Shown: positions 10,553 to 21,321 of the stretch, piece after piece
Numbering within the stretch: position 1 is the first letter of the stretch
Layout: the number at the start of each line of letters is the position of its first letter
Assembly (NCBI GenBank): GCA_023105745.1
Contig: JALGQZ010000015.1
Location: 21,587,499 to 21,651,498 of the forward strand
Source: Austropuccinia psidii
Lineage: Eukaryota; Basidiomycota; Pucciniomycetes; Pucciniales; Sphaerophragmiaceae
DNA: 64,000 nt
Reading direction: 5' to 3'
Notes under the pieces: model-generated
What the model saw: only the letters and a program-made list of their open reading frames with translations
Databases searched by the model: none
What the model was told of the DNA's origin: nothing
Made by a program: the position numbers and the translations under genes

Positions 10553-11958
10553 TGTCAGCCTGTGACTCAAAACCAGAGCACAAGCATGACAGCCAAAATA
10601 CCATAAACCAATGGTATGGCCAAGATACCACCAAAAACATGGAGCTGAGCCAAATTAGCTCAAAAGGTATCAAAAGAAAGAGGAAACTCACCCTTTCCAA
10701 ATATACAAGTCCTGTCATCATAGGAAAAAGAATACCAAAGTTATTGCTGAGCATAAACCTTAATTTTCACCTCTCATCTGAAATACAGAGTGAGAGGCTT
10801 AATCCCATCAAATGGGTATGCAGAATGAAGCTCTAGGTCAGGGCTATCTAATGGTACCAGCAAAACTGAGCTAGCACCAGTATTACAGCAGTTATGGTCA
10901 AATTCAGGCCAAATGAGGGTGAACAAAACATTCACCTCTCATCTAGCTTCTACATTTTGAGTGTGAGATACCTAAAGTGAGGTCTTTTTGGAAAGAGAAC
11001 AATCAGGGCTATCTGATGGTGTAATTCATTTCCTCATATCTCAACTAGAACAAAAGGTATGGGGCAAACAAGCCCAATACAGCTTTTGCCCAAAACACAC
11101 ATATGTACTAAAAATCTTGTACATGGCATAACCTTGCCATATTTAATAATGACCATATCAAATAAGGTACCATTGTGTATACAACATACAGGGCTACACA
11201 CTGGTTCAGTTTTGAGGTTGATATCTCAAGAACTGACAAAGTTATAGCTGTCTTAAGGCTAAAATCTTACATTCTGACCAATACAGCTTTACCCTGGGAT
11301 AATATCCCATAACCATTATTATGAGGTGTCAAACAGACAAAGAAGCATGTTTATACTTCAATACCTCATAGGTCAGTCAATACTGGGGTCCCATACAGCT
11401 TTTGTACAGTATTCTACGCGTCATACACGTCAGAAGAGGGCTATGTGGTCCCCAGATGAGAATTTTCACCCTGTATTGGTGAAAACTGCCCAGATGTGGT
11501 TTCAAAACCACATCTGAGCCCAATACAGGATATACAGGTCCTTAAAAACCACAAGCCTGTCTCAGAGAGTGAAAGAATATTCACTTCCTCTATGTGGAAA
11601 GGTCTAACAGCCCTTCCACCCCATTTCAGGATAAAAAGGAGGCTTTTCGCAGCCAGAAATGCTTTCCTCATACTGCTCTTGAATACCCTACGTAGTAAAC
11701 TGTCAAAAGCCGCTTTACTCTTGGGTAATAGGCAGGTATAATTATAAAATTAATTATTGTAACCCAACAGGTAAAGCTGCACCCAGGGCTTTCAACAGCA
11801 CTCACCACCACTATATTTCATATAGTAAAGCCCTTTTATTCTTAAATTAAAATATCTTTGGCTCTTACAACTCTTTTTAAATCCTTTTTACCATGTCACA
11901 GTCATAGTTAGAAGTTGTAAATACATTTTAATACTTTTATCGTAGACTCAGCCTGACA
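10553..11958. mobile_element. Solo LTR, 1.4-kb family (copy 1), nested in the Gypsy-1 5' LTR
   Basis: It begins TGTCAGCCTG and ends CAGCCTGACA, so it has TG..CA termini, and is flanked by GGCTA at 10548-10552 and 11959-11963. The intact 3' LTR of Gypsy-1 has one GGCTA and no insert at the matching place (near 19945), which proves the insertion. Length is 1406 bp. No internal region is present, so the element was reduced by recombination between its two LTRs. It is inverted relative to the copies at 6011 and 50235. Confidence 0.92.
11470..11529. repeat. Long palindrome inside the solo LTR
   Basis: The inner perfect stem of 11 bp with a 2-nt loop is 11492-11515 (arm AGATGTGGTTT). An outer 10-bp stem CCTGTATTGG/CCAATACAGG lies at 11470-11479 and 11520-11529. 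The inner palindrome is kept in the related LTRs near 6449-6472 and 50678-50697. Confidence 0.8.
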
Positions 11959-12732
11959 GGCTACCAGAAGACCATTCAAGGACCCCAACCACCTGGTCCT
12001 GCAGGAGTTGGGTTGACAATTCTCATCAGGACTATTCTAAGGGCAATTCTCAGAGATTATCAATTATCTCAATCATTGTCAAGGCATCAAGTACTCAGCA
12101 TTCCTTGGACAACTCAATTGGTCCATATAGGTAGTAATCCAGCATCCTGTATGGCCTTGGCCCATTTGGGCCAATTCATATTCCATTGTGGTAATTCAGT
12201 CACACAGTTCATTTCTCAAGATGGCCAGGACTGTATTGGCCCAATTCAGATAATGCAGCCAGTTGACTCACCTTCCAGGATCAGCCTTTCAGCTTTTCAC
12301 ATATACTGGCCACCTTTCATCACTTGGGGACTTTTTCCCCAGTTAATTACTATATTGGATTAATTTTTTATCCTTATTTTCTTTTCACTTATTAAATTAA
12401 ATACTGATAATCTGAAGTCAGTCATTTGCACCTTTCTTCTTTTCCTGTCAGTGGATATTGTTGGTCATATCCCTTACTAATTCCATTGTTATTTCTGACA
12501 GGTTGAAACAGTGAATTGAGGATTCATTTAGTTGGCTCTTTGGCTTTTGGCTTACTTATTATCTTGGCCATTGGCTTCCTTTTCTTTTATATTTGGCATA
12601 CTTTTCTTTACTCTTATTCTTCCTTAAAGAAAAATATTCCTTCTTATTTCTTTATTCTTTGGAGCCCTCAAAGTGAGCTCTTGATTCCTGAGTTCCAGGC
12701 CACTCTTGATTTCCACAAGAGCCCCTGTGACA

Positions 12733-13442
12733 TTATATTAATTAACTCATAATTTCTTTTCATTCTGTTCATTCTTGCTTACAGCTTTGTTCATTCATTC
12801 ATTTCATCAAAATTATGATTATTTAATTCTTATGAATTTTATGATTTATCATCACCTCTTGAGTTTCTCTCATTCATTATTCATTTTGAAAATTGAAAAG
12901 CTGATCCATCTATTCTTTGTTTTCTATTTTAAATTTTATCTCAAATCATCATTTTTTATTTTCATTCATAATTCAGGTGTAATCTTAATTTTCATTGGAT
13001 TTTCAAGTTACTCATCAAATTATTCAGACACATTCTTCATATCAAGATTCATATTTGGTTCATTCTTCAAGGATTTTTATTTTTAAAAGGAACACACTTG
13101 AATTTTGATTTGATTGATTTATTTGACATAAATTGATATTAACCTCAAGGAAATTGATTGACCTGAAGATTTCATTGATTTTGCTGATTTTTCACATCAA
13201 GAATTTCAACATAAAAGTGTTATTGCTTCAAGAATTCATTTGATTGATTTTTTTGTGTAAGATTTGATTTTGACTTATTTGAAATATTGATTTATTGACT
13301 TGAAGGCTTCATTTGATATTTGATTGATTGAAGTACCTGAATATTTTATTTGATCCATTGATTTTCCTCAATATTTGGTTGTTGAATTTTGACTTCAAGA
13401 AAATTTTTATTCTTTATTCAGTTTTTTAAAATTTTTATTCCT
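12733..13442 (+). other. Gypsy-1 leader, no gene
   Basis: This follows the 5' LTR directly. I cannot identify a clear tRNA primer-binding site; the first bases after the LTR are TTATATTAATTAAC. From about 13100 the sequence is low-complexity, dominated by TTGATTGATT-like words. Confidence 0.55.
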
Positions 13443-14777
13443 CAAATCATTCCTATTCAGCATTCACCTCCTGCAAGACAGACCAGAGCTCCAGCTGTTC
13501 TTACTCCAACTCCAAAAGCTCCTTTTGATGGCACCCCAGCAGTTCCTTGAATGAGGGCCCAATTATATGTGGAAGGAGAAGCACCATCCAGGAAGGAAGG
13601 AAGAGGGCCAAGAAGATCAAGTTCATTCTCAGGAGTAGTTGGCGGGTTCCCAGGATTTTCAAGGACCACTTTCAAAGGTCCTGGTGAGAATGGTGAAGAG
13701 GAGGAGAAGAATTCTGTGGAAGAGGAAGAGTCTGATGGTACTGAGGTTGTTCCTGCTCCTGTGGGGGCATCCCAAGGTACTGCAGGACCAACTCTAGCCC
13801 ATTCGGATCAGCCTGTCTCTCATCAGTTCAAACTATCCTTATTGGACATTATGCAGAAAATGACTCAGATTATGGCCAATCTTCAAGCAGCTTTATCTTC
13901 TGAAGCATCAAGACCCCCAGCCTTAAGGACTCTATCTATGAAGGCACCAGAATGCTTTGATGGGACTCAGCCCTTCAAAGTCAGAAGCTTTATTCAGTCT
14001 TGCCAATTAATCTTTCATAATGATCCGGCAAGCTTCTCTCAAGACAGAAAGAAGGTTCTCTATGCCACTTCATTTCTCATTGGCAGGGCTGCAAAATGGA
14101 TTGAGCCTTACCTTTCCAATCTCATCAATCAAGATCCAAATTACCTTCTCAATTCATGGAAATTATTTGAATCTCAACTCTTCACCTTATTTGGGGACCC
14201 AAATGAAGTCAGAAAAACTGAAGCAGAACTGGATTCTTTAAGAATGAAAGAAGGTGGGCATGTATCATTATAAATTGCTTATTTCAGAAGTTTGGTCTCA
14301 ATAATTGGGGATTGGGGTGAAAGGGCTCTCATCCACCATTTCAGGAAGTGATTTCCATCCAGGAGTTTGGATCAGTTGGCCTCCCATCCTTCAATAATTG
14401 ACTCTCTTCAAGACTTAATGGATGTTTCCCTGGAGCTTGATACCAGGTACCATGAGAGGCAAAAAGAGAAGAGTCATCATCAAGAGAAGAAGCCTGAAGC
14501 CCCAAAGTCAAGTTCTTCTCATCCTCAAAATTCTTCAAACTCAATTCAGAAGAAGAAGAAAAATTTTCAGAAGAGGGACAAGCCCCATTCTTCTTTGTTG
14601 AATAAAGACTTAAAGCTAATTAATTCTGAATAAGAAAGAAGAATCAAGGAGGGTCTATTTACCTATTGTGGTGGGAAGCATAGTCTTGATTCCTGTTTCA
14701 AAAGGCCTCAAAACAAGCTTGCCCAACCATCAGGGAAATTTTCCCAGCCAGGGAAAAGCCTGAGTGAAGATCATGTT
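13443..14777 (+). pseudogene. Gypsy-1 gag remnant
   Basis: One frame runs from about 13443 through protease. The 240-residue open part after the TGA at 13548-13550 holds an acidic linker, then a retrotransposon Gag capsid-like segment (FDGTQPFKVRSFIQSC to FGDPNEVRKTEAEL). It is broken by TAA 14271-14273, TGA 14349-14351 and TAA 14631-14633, each followed by clearly related sequence in the same frame, including a Lys-rich stretch. The zinc knuckle reads FTYCGGKHSLDSC near 14661-14699, where the first ligand should be Cys. The gag role is nucleocapsid formation and RNA packaging; this copy cannot make it. Confidence 0.85.
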
Positions 14778-15299
14778 GTGTTCAATGGTCTTCACTGTTT
14801 TCCATCCAGAGCACAATTGTGCATTCTGAATACTGGTGTCAAGAATTCTCTTAAATTCTTTGTTTTTTCTTCTCTTTCTGATGTTTTTTACAGTATTCTC
14901 ATTGATTCTGGTGCTACCAACTCATTTATTTCAAAGCAGTTTGTTCACAAGTATTCTTTGACTATGTCAAAACTCCCAGAGAAGATTCCTCTTATCATTT
15001 TGGACTCCTCTGAGTCCCCTTCCTTATTTGTGACTCACCATACTAAATATATGGTTGAGCTTCCTTCATTCCCAAGCTTTGAATGGGACTTTTTAGTCAT
15101 TGATACTCCCAAGGGAGAAGACCTCATGTTGGGATTTGACTCTCTCAATCATTGTAATCCATCTATTGATTGGAGGCAAGGGCTGATCACCTTTAATTCT
15201 GATCATAAGGACTATTATGATCCTTCAAAATCCTTTAGTAATGACTTTTCTTCTGCCAAATCATGTGCAGCTCTGGTTGGTGATTCTAGAACACCGTGA
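14778..15299 (+). pseudogene. Gypsy-1 aspartic protease remnant
   Basis: This continues the gag frame. The retroviral-type active-site sequence ILIDSGATNSFIS is intact, followed by LIILDSSE and an MLGFDSL motif near the C-terminal part. The frame closes at TGA 15297-15299, then reopens with two more stops before 15435. The protease would process the polyprotein during particle maturation. The active-site triplet DSG is the usual form in chromoviruses. Confidence 0.85.
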
Positions 15300-15434
15300 T
15301 CTCCATCTTCTATCCATATTCCTTCCCTTAATTCCCATCAGTCATTACTATCCTGTAGAGATGAAGTCTTCAAAGATATCTAAGATGTTGGAGAAGATAA
15401 TTCTGTATCTTAACTTCATCTCTTCTTTGGGAAT

Positions 15435-17028
15435 ATGGACCTTCCTCCTTCATCTTATCATGACTCCCTGGAGGAATTTATGGATGAAGAGGAAGAGTCA
15501 GAAGAAGTAGAAGCTGTGATTAAGGTTGTTACTTCTTCTTATCACCAATATTTGGATTTATTCTCCAAGGTGGAAGCAGAGAAACATCCTCCTCACCATG
15601 CCTGTGACATCATATTGAGCTGGAGGGGTCTCTACCTCCAGTTGGAGTGATCTACTCTTTATCAAACCAGGAGTCAGATACACTCAGAGCCTACATTTCA
15701 GAGAATGTAGAGAAATGTTTCAGCCAGCAAAGCTCCTCTTCAACAGGAGCACCTGTCCTCTTTGTCAAAAGAAAGGATGGTGGCCTCCGTTTGTGTGTTG
15801 ATTACCGCAAACTCAATGCTGTGACTAGGAAGAACAAGTATCCTGTTCCTACTGTTTTCAATGGTTCTTCTATCTTCTCCAAGATTGATTTGCATGGTTC
15901 ATATAGCCTTCTCAGAATCAAGGAAGGTGATGAACATTTGACTTGTTTTAGAACTAAATATGGCAGTTATGAATATTTGGTTATGCCATTTGGGCTCACC
16001 AATGCCTCTGCCTCTTTTCAAAACCTTTTCAATGATATTTTTTCTGATCTTCTTGATATTTATGTTGTGGTTTATTTGGATGACATTATGGTCTTTTTCA
16101 AATCTGAGGGAGAACATGTCACTCATGTGTCCACTGTTCTTTCCAGACTAAGAGCCAATGACCTTTTTGCTAAGTTCTCCAAGTGCCTATTCCATGTTTC
16201 TAGTTTGGAATATTTAGGTTGTATTGTTTCCTATGAGGGCCCCAAGATGTACCAAGAAAAATTCCAGCAAATTCTCAATTGGCCACCTCAAGGAAACCTC
16301 AAGGCCCTTCAATCATTCCTTGGATTTGCCAATTTCTACCGCTGTTTAATCAAGAATTATTCAAAGAAGATTAGCTGACTCACTAGTTTCCTCAAGAAAT
16401 ATTCCTGTTTCCCCCTCAATGAGGAAGCTCTTAGGCAGTTTCATCAACTCAAAGAGGCCTTCACCACCGCTCCAATCCTTCTCTACCCATCATTGTGGAG
16501 ACCAACACATCCAATTATGCCTTGGGTGCTGTATCGAGTCAGGTCTCTGACTCAGGAAAACATCCCATTGCATTTAACAGCTGCAAGCTTATTCCAGAAG
16601 AGCTCAACTATGATATTAATGACAAGGAACTTCTTGCCATAGTCTGGGCTCTCATGCCCTAGAGGGCTTTCCTTCTTTCCCTTTCTTCATCTTTTGAAGT
16701 CCTCACCGATCACTCTTCACTTCAATACTTCATGTCTTTAAAAGTCCTTACTCGTTGTCAAGCCCGCTGGGCTGAATTTCTCTCTGAATTTCACTTCTCA
16801 ATCACTTACTTCCCTGGCCACCTAGCTACTCTTCCAGAAACTTTATCACATTGGGACAACATTTATCTGGAGAACGGGGAGGATTTCATCAGCAAGAATC
16901 CAATGAGCTTTCAACAGCTCATCAAGCAGGATGAAGTCCAACCTTCAAGATATTTTGCAGTCAAGGTGGAATATTTTTCAAGCTTGATTGATTCAATTCA
17001 GAAGGCTCTATGGCAAAATTCTCAGTAA
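15435..17028 (+). pseudogene. Gypsy-1 reverse transcriptase and RNase H remnant
   Basis: A frameshift near 15620 joins the acidic pre-RT segment to the frame 15647-16378, which holds the RT core: KRKDGGLRLCVDYRKLN, FSKIDLHGSYSLLRI (first catalytic Asp), and VYLDDIMVF (catalytic YLDD, about 16072). TGA 16376-16378, a frameshift near 16490 and TAG 16660-16662 break the RNase H region. The RNase H region still shows TDHSSLQYF and QARWAEFLSEFHF. TAA 17026-17028 ends the segment. The enzyme would copy element RNA into DNA; this copy is dead. Confidence 0.9.
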
Positions 17029-17046
17029 AGAAGTATTCTTCAAGAA

Positions 17047-18444
17047 TTGGCTAAAGGTAAATCTGTCCAAGATTATTCTCTTGATTCCTCTTCCCAACTT
17101 CTCTTATTCAAAGATTGGGTGGTGGTCCCAAATGACCCCACAATTCAACTCAGCATCCTTAAAAAGCATCATGATTCTCCTCTAGCTGGACATCCTGGCC
17201 AAGAGAAGACTCTCCAACTTGTAAAGCGGGATTTCCACTGGTCTGAAATGACTCAATTAATCAAGGATTATGTCTCATCCTTTCAACAGTGCTCAAGAAA
17301 CAAGAATATTCATCACAAGAAGTTTGGACTCCTCAAACCTCTTCCAATTCCAAATGGTCCTTGGATTTGTTTTTCAATGGACTTTATCACTCAACTGCCA
17401 CTGTCCAATTCTTTTGATTCAATTCTGGTCATAGTGGACAGTTTCTCAAAAATGGCAGTTTTTATTCCCACAATGTCTTCAATCACTTCAATGTATTTGG
17501 CCCATTCATTCATCAAAAATATCTTTTCAAAGTATTCCCTTCCTTCAAGCATTTTCAGTGATAGAGGTTTACTTTTTGTTTCCTCCTTTTGGACCAATCT
17601 TTGTCATCAGCTCAATATTTCAAGAGATCTGTCAACTGCTTACCACCCAGAAACTGATGGACAGACAGAGAGGGTAAATCAGATACTAGAACAGTACCTT
17701 TGGATGTATGTCAGTTATTATCAAGATGATTGGAACACCTGGCTCCCTCTGGCTGAATTTTCCTACAATAACTCTGATCACTCTTCAAAAAAACAATCAC
17801 CGCTTTTTACTGTTTATGGAAGAGACCCACAATTTGACTCACTTCACATTACTCAAGACACTCCTGCTGGGAATTTATCAACAAAAATCCAATCAGTACA
17901 GAGGGATGTCAAGAGAGAACTTGAAGCTGCCATAAACAGGTTTAAGAGGTATGCAGATAAAATTAGAGCAATTCCACCCATTTTCAATCCTGGCAACATG
18001 GTATGGCTTTCTTCCAAGAACATCAAATCAACAAGACCCACCAGAAATCTGTCTGAAAGATGGCAGGGTCCTTTTCCAATCTTGAAGAAAATCAGTACTC
18101 ATTCTTACCACCTCAAGCTTCCATCTCAATGGAAATCCATCAATTCAGTCTTCCATATTTCCCTCCTTGAACCAGTCAAGAAATCAACAATCCCAAATCG
18201 GCATCAAGAGCCTTCTCCTCCAATCAGCATTGAAGAAGAAGAGGAATGGGAAATATCTCAAATACTGGATTCAAAGTTCAAGAGAAGAAAATTATGGTAT
18301 CTGGTGGAATGGAAAGGTTTCAGTCAAGACCCAGAAAGATCCACTTGGGAACCAGCCAAAAACCTCAAGAATTGCCCTGAAGTTGTCAAGGATTTCCATA
18401 CTTTATATCCTGAAAAGCCAGGCCCCAATTCTTCAAGAGCTTGA
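17047..18444 (+). pseudogene. Gypsy-1 integrase with C-terminal chromodomain
   Basis: The 465-residue open frame continues the RNase H frame after the TAA at 17026. It has the HHCC finger (HHDSPLAGHPGQEKT, then SFQQCSRNK, where the first of the two cysteines is replaced by Phe). The core triad is MDFITQLPL (Asp near 17391), FSDRGLLF (Asp near 17560) and DGQTERVNQ (Glu near 17670). A C-terminal chromodomain runs EWEISQILDSKFK to YLVEWKGF to STWEPAKNL. Chromodomains in these integrases direct insertion toward particular chromatin marks. This is the longest intact part of the element, but it has no upstream frame to be expressed from. Confidence 0.93.
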
Positions 18445-19212
18445 TTTTTATGGTGCTTGGTGGGGAGAGGAATCACCAAAAGTAAGTCTTACTCCTGGTA
18501 TGCACCTTTAGATGTATTCTACTCTTTTCTGTTGTGAGCATCACCTTGGCCACTCTGTGAGCAATTTGCAATTTTGGACACTGATTTTTGGCCTGGCTTT
18601 CAACATCAAATTCCAATCTATGGCCATTTCCACTTGGGGAAATGGACCATTCTTCTTCTTAATCCTTTTTTCCAAGTCATTACTTTTCAATATATTCTTT
18701 TATCAATATTCCTTAATTAATGGCACTGGCGGGAGTGGTAACCATCAAAAGTAAGTTCCTTTCCTGGTGTGCACTTCCCTTAGGGGTCTACATTCTTTCA
18801 AAACATCACCTTGGCCACTCTGTGAGCACCTGGCATCAAATCTTGTTTTCAAGGTCCTTGGCCATTTCAAAACAACTGTCAATATCCGTGGTGAAGATTG
18901 GAATCCCCCTCAAGATTCTCTTTTCTTTTACTTTTCTTTCTTCTTATTTTCAAGTTTCTTTGTTATCTTTCTTTCTTACAATTCTTAATGCCCAAATTTC
19001 TTCACCAACTTAATTTTTCAAAATTCCCAAAGCCAAATGTCAAGAGAAGACCAAGTTAGCCTCATCTCATATGCTGACCTCTTAACAGCCCAAAAATTCT
19101 TTTCAAGATTCAATACCTCTGGAGTCCCTACATCCAATCCATCTCAACAGCCTCAACAGGCTTGTACCTTATCTTGGTTCTCAGGTGCTCACCATTCAAG
19201 GTTGGGGGTTAC
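18445..19212 (+). other. Gypsy-1 3' non-coding region with internal ~230-bp duplication
   Basis: A block near 18456-18700 recurs at about 18725-18930, offset 269 bp. Landmarks are CAAAAGTAAGT and CATCACCTTGGCCACTCTGTGAGCA. A G-rich stretch, AAGGTTGGGGGTTAC, precedes the 3' LTR and is the likely polypurine tract. A small frame at 19037-19297 runs into the LTR and is not supported as a gene. Confidence 0.6.
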
Positions 19213-20695
19213 TGTCACAACCACAAATAATCACCCCCCCAATGGGTGTTGCAGAAATTCTAGCCTGAACCCAGTTTATGGGCAGTTGGCCATATAATAT
19301 GTCTATGGCCAATTGTGCCCTCTTGGCCATATCCTGCCTTCATTTGCCTTATTGGCCAATTCTTCACCTCACCAACCCCCAGGCCATTATCCTTGTTTTT
19401 GCGCCTGGGGGGGTCTTTTCAGTATTCCAGGGGCCTATGGCCCCTCTAGCCACCACCAGGGCCCTTGGACCAACCCCTTATATTGGAGTTTTGGCCTTTT
19501 TGGGCCATTTAGGCCCCCACGGTCTGCAGTCCATGGGACCATTAGGCCCCTTTTGGCCCAAAATTTAATGAGGCCAAAAGGTGCCAAGTGGGCCCACTTG
19601 AGCCAGTTTTGGCCCCAGAAATGGCCAAAACACCTTAGGACCCGAAATTGGCCACAATTCAGCCCATGGCCTCTGGAAACCACCAGAAGCCACCAGCTCA
19701 GCTCCAAGCAAAGATTTCCCTCAAGTTCAGGGGAAGACTTTTCCTTCCTCAATGCACCCCACACTCAAGGATCCAGGAGTGGTGCATATATGGTGTAATA
19801 TACCATTATGCACCATTTTTGATCAGTAATCCAATGGTGATGTTTTCAGGACCAAATTATGTGATTCCAAATAAAGTCCCCAATCCATCACCAAGTCCAA
19901 AAGAGTATTTTTCAGCTATTCAGTCTGGCAATTCCCTGGTGGCTACCAGAAGACCATTCAAGGACCCCAACCACCTGGTCCTGCAGGAGTTGGGTTGACA
20001 ATTCTCATCAGGACTATTCTAAGGGCAATTCTCAATCATTGTCAAGGCATCAAGTACTCAGCATTCCTTGGACAACTCAATTGGTCCATACAGGTAGTAA
20101 TCCAGCATCCTGTATGGCCTTGGCCCATTTGGGCCAATTCATATTCCATTGTGGTAATTCAGTCACACAGTTCATTTCTCAAGATGGCCAGGACTGTATT
20201 GGCTCAATTCAGATAATACAGCTGGGTGACTCACCTTCCAGGATCAGCCTTTCAGCTTTCCACATATACTGGCCACATTTCATCACCTGGGGACTTTTTC
20301 CCCAGTTAATTAATATATTGGATTTATTTTTTATACTTATTTTCCTTTCACTGATTAAATTAAATACTGATAATCTTAAGTCAGTCATTTGCACCTTTCT
20401 TCTTTTCCTGTCAGCAGATATTGGTGGTCATATCCTTTACTAATTCCATTGTTCTTTCTGACAGGTTGAAACAGTGAATTGAGGACTCATTTAGTTGGCT
20501 CTTTGGCTTTTGGATTCCTTATTATCTTGGCCATTGGCTTCCTTTTCTTTTATCTTTGGAATACTTGTCTTTACTCTTATTATTCCTTAAATAAATATAT
20601 TCCTTATTATTTCTTTACTCTTTGGAGCCCTCCAAGTGAGCTCTTGATTCCTTAGTGCCAGGCCATTCTTAATTTCCACAAGAGCCCCTGTGACA
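19213..20695 (+). repeat. 3' LTR of Gypsy-1
   Basis: It is 1483 bp, starts TGTCACAACC, ends CTGTGACA and is followed by target duplication GATTA. It is visibly diverged from the 5' LTR by substitutions and small indels, so the insertion is not recent. Confidence 0.92.
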
Positions 20696-20700
20696 GATTA

Positions 20701-21160
20701 ATAGAAAAATTAAAATATATTTATATATCTGCAAAAGATTATAAGGAAACAACAGGGTTGAGTATTCCTGATAAATACCTCAAGAAAAAGATTCACACAA
20801 TGATTCCAATGATGGAAACACTTTTACCATGCTATTGACAAATGCATGATCCCTTTGGTAACAAACCAAGTATAACAACAATGGAAAATTGATATCTCCT
20901 TGGGTTCAAAACAACCGATATTATTGAGGAATATGAAGCATTTATAAACACTAAGGCATGTCTTATATTTTTCAAAAAAAAAATTCAAACTGTGCTGACT
21001 ATCAAATTCATACGTCTTTGAAGGGTCATCCAACCATAAAGACATAACCAACACAATTGAGGCTTGAGAAAAATTCATCCAGAAGCTCAAATGTAGGGAT
21101 CTCATTTGAACAAATCAAGATTTTATCATTAATTTAATGCCTAATCAATTTCAAATTCTC
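20701..21160 (+). other. Possible right fragment of the decayed sequence split by Gypsy-1
   Basis: A plus-strand reading gives a protein-like stretch (LSIPDKYLKKKIHTMIPMM, later DPFGNKPSITTMEN) interrupted by several TGA codons, none of it recognised. The minus-strand 93-residue frame over the same place is probably its shadow. Confidence 0.3.
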
Positions 21161-21321
21161 AATTTTATGGCTGAATAAGGGAAGAAACTGTGCACTATCA
21201 ATTTCATCTCAAATTTATCAAAGTATTTGCATGGATATTGATGAGGAAATTGTCATAGAAGGGAGTATATCTGATACAGTACAAAAAGATATTATTTAAA
21301 GACCATCAAGAGAAATACTTA

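Larger units (their letters stand above)
9677..12732 (+). repeat. 5' LTR of Gypsy-1, interrupted by a solo LTR
   Basis: The LTR consists of 9677-10552 and 11959-12732, about 1645 bp once the insert and one GGCTA copy are removed. Positions 9740-10310 are unusually GC-rich and packed with GGCC. The same block, partly deleted, is in the 3' LTR. Confidence 0.9.
9677..20695 (+). mobile_element. Gypsy-1: decayed chromodomain Ty3/Gypsy retrotransposon
   Basis: The element is bounded by LTRs 9677-12732 and 19213-20695, which begin TGTCACAA and end TGTGACA. Identical 5-bp target duplications GATTA flank it at 9672-9676 and 20696-20700. The order gag, protease, reverse transcriptase, RNase H, integrase, chromodomain places it among chromoviruses. 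About ten stop codons and at least two frameshifts show that it is dead. The left LTR is longer only because a 1406-bp solo LTR has inserted into it. Confidence 0.93.
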
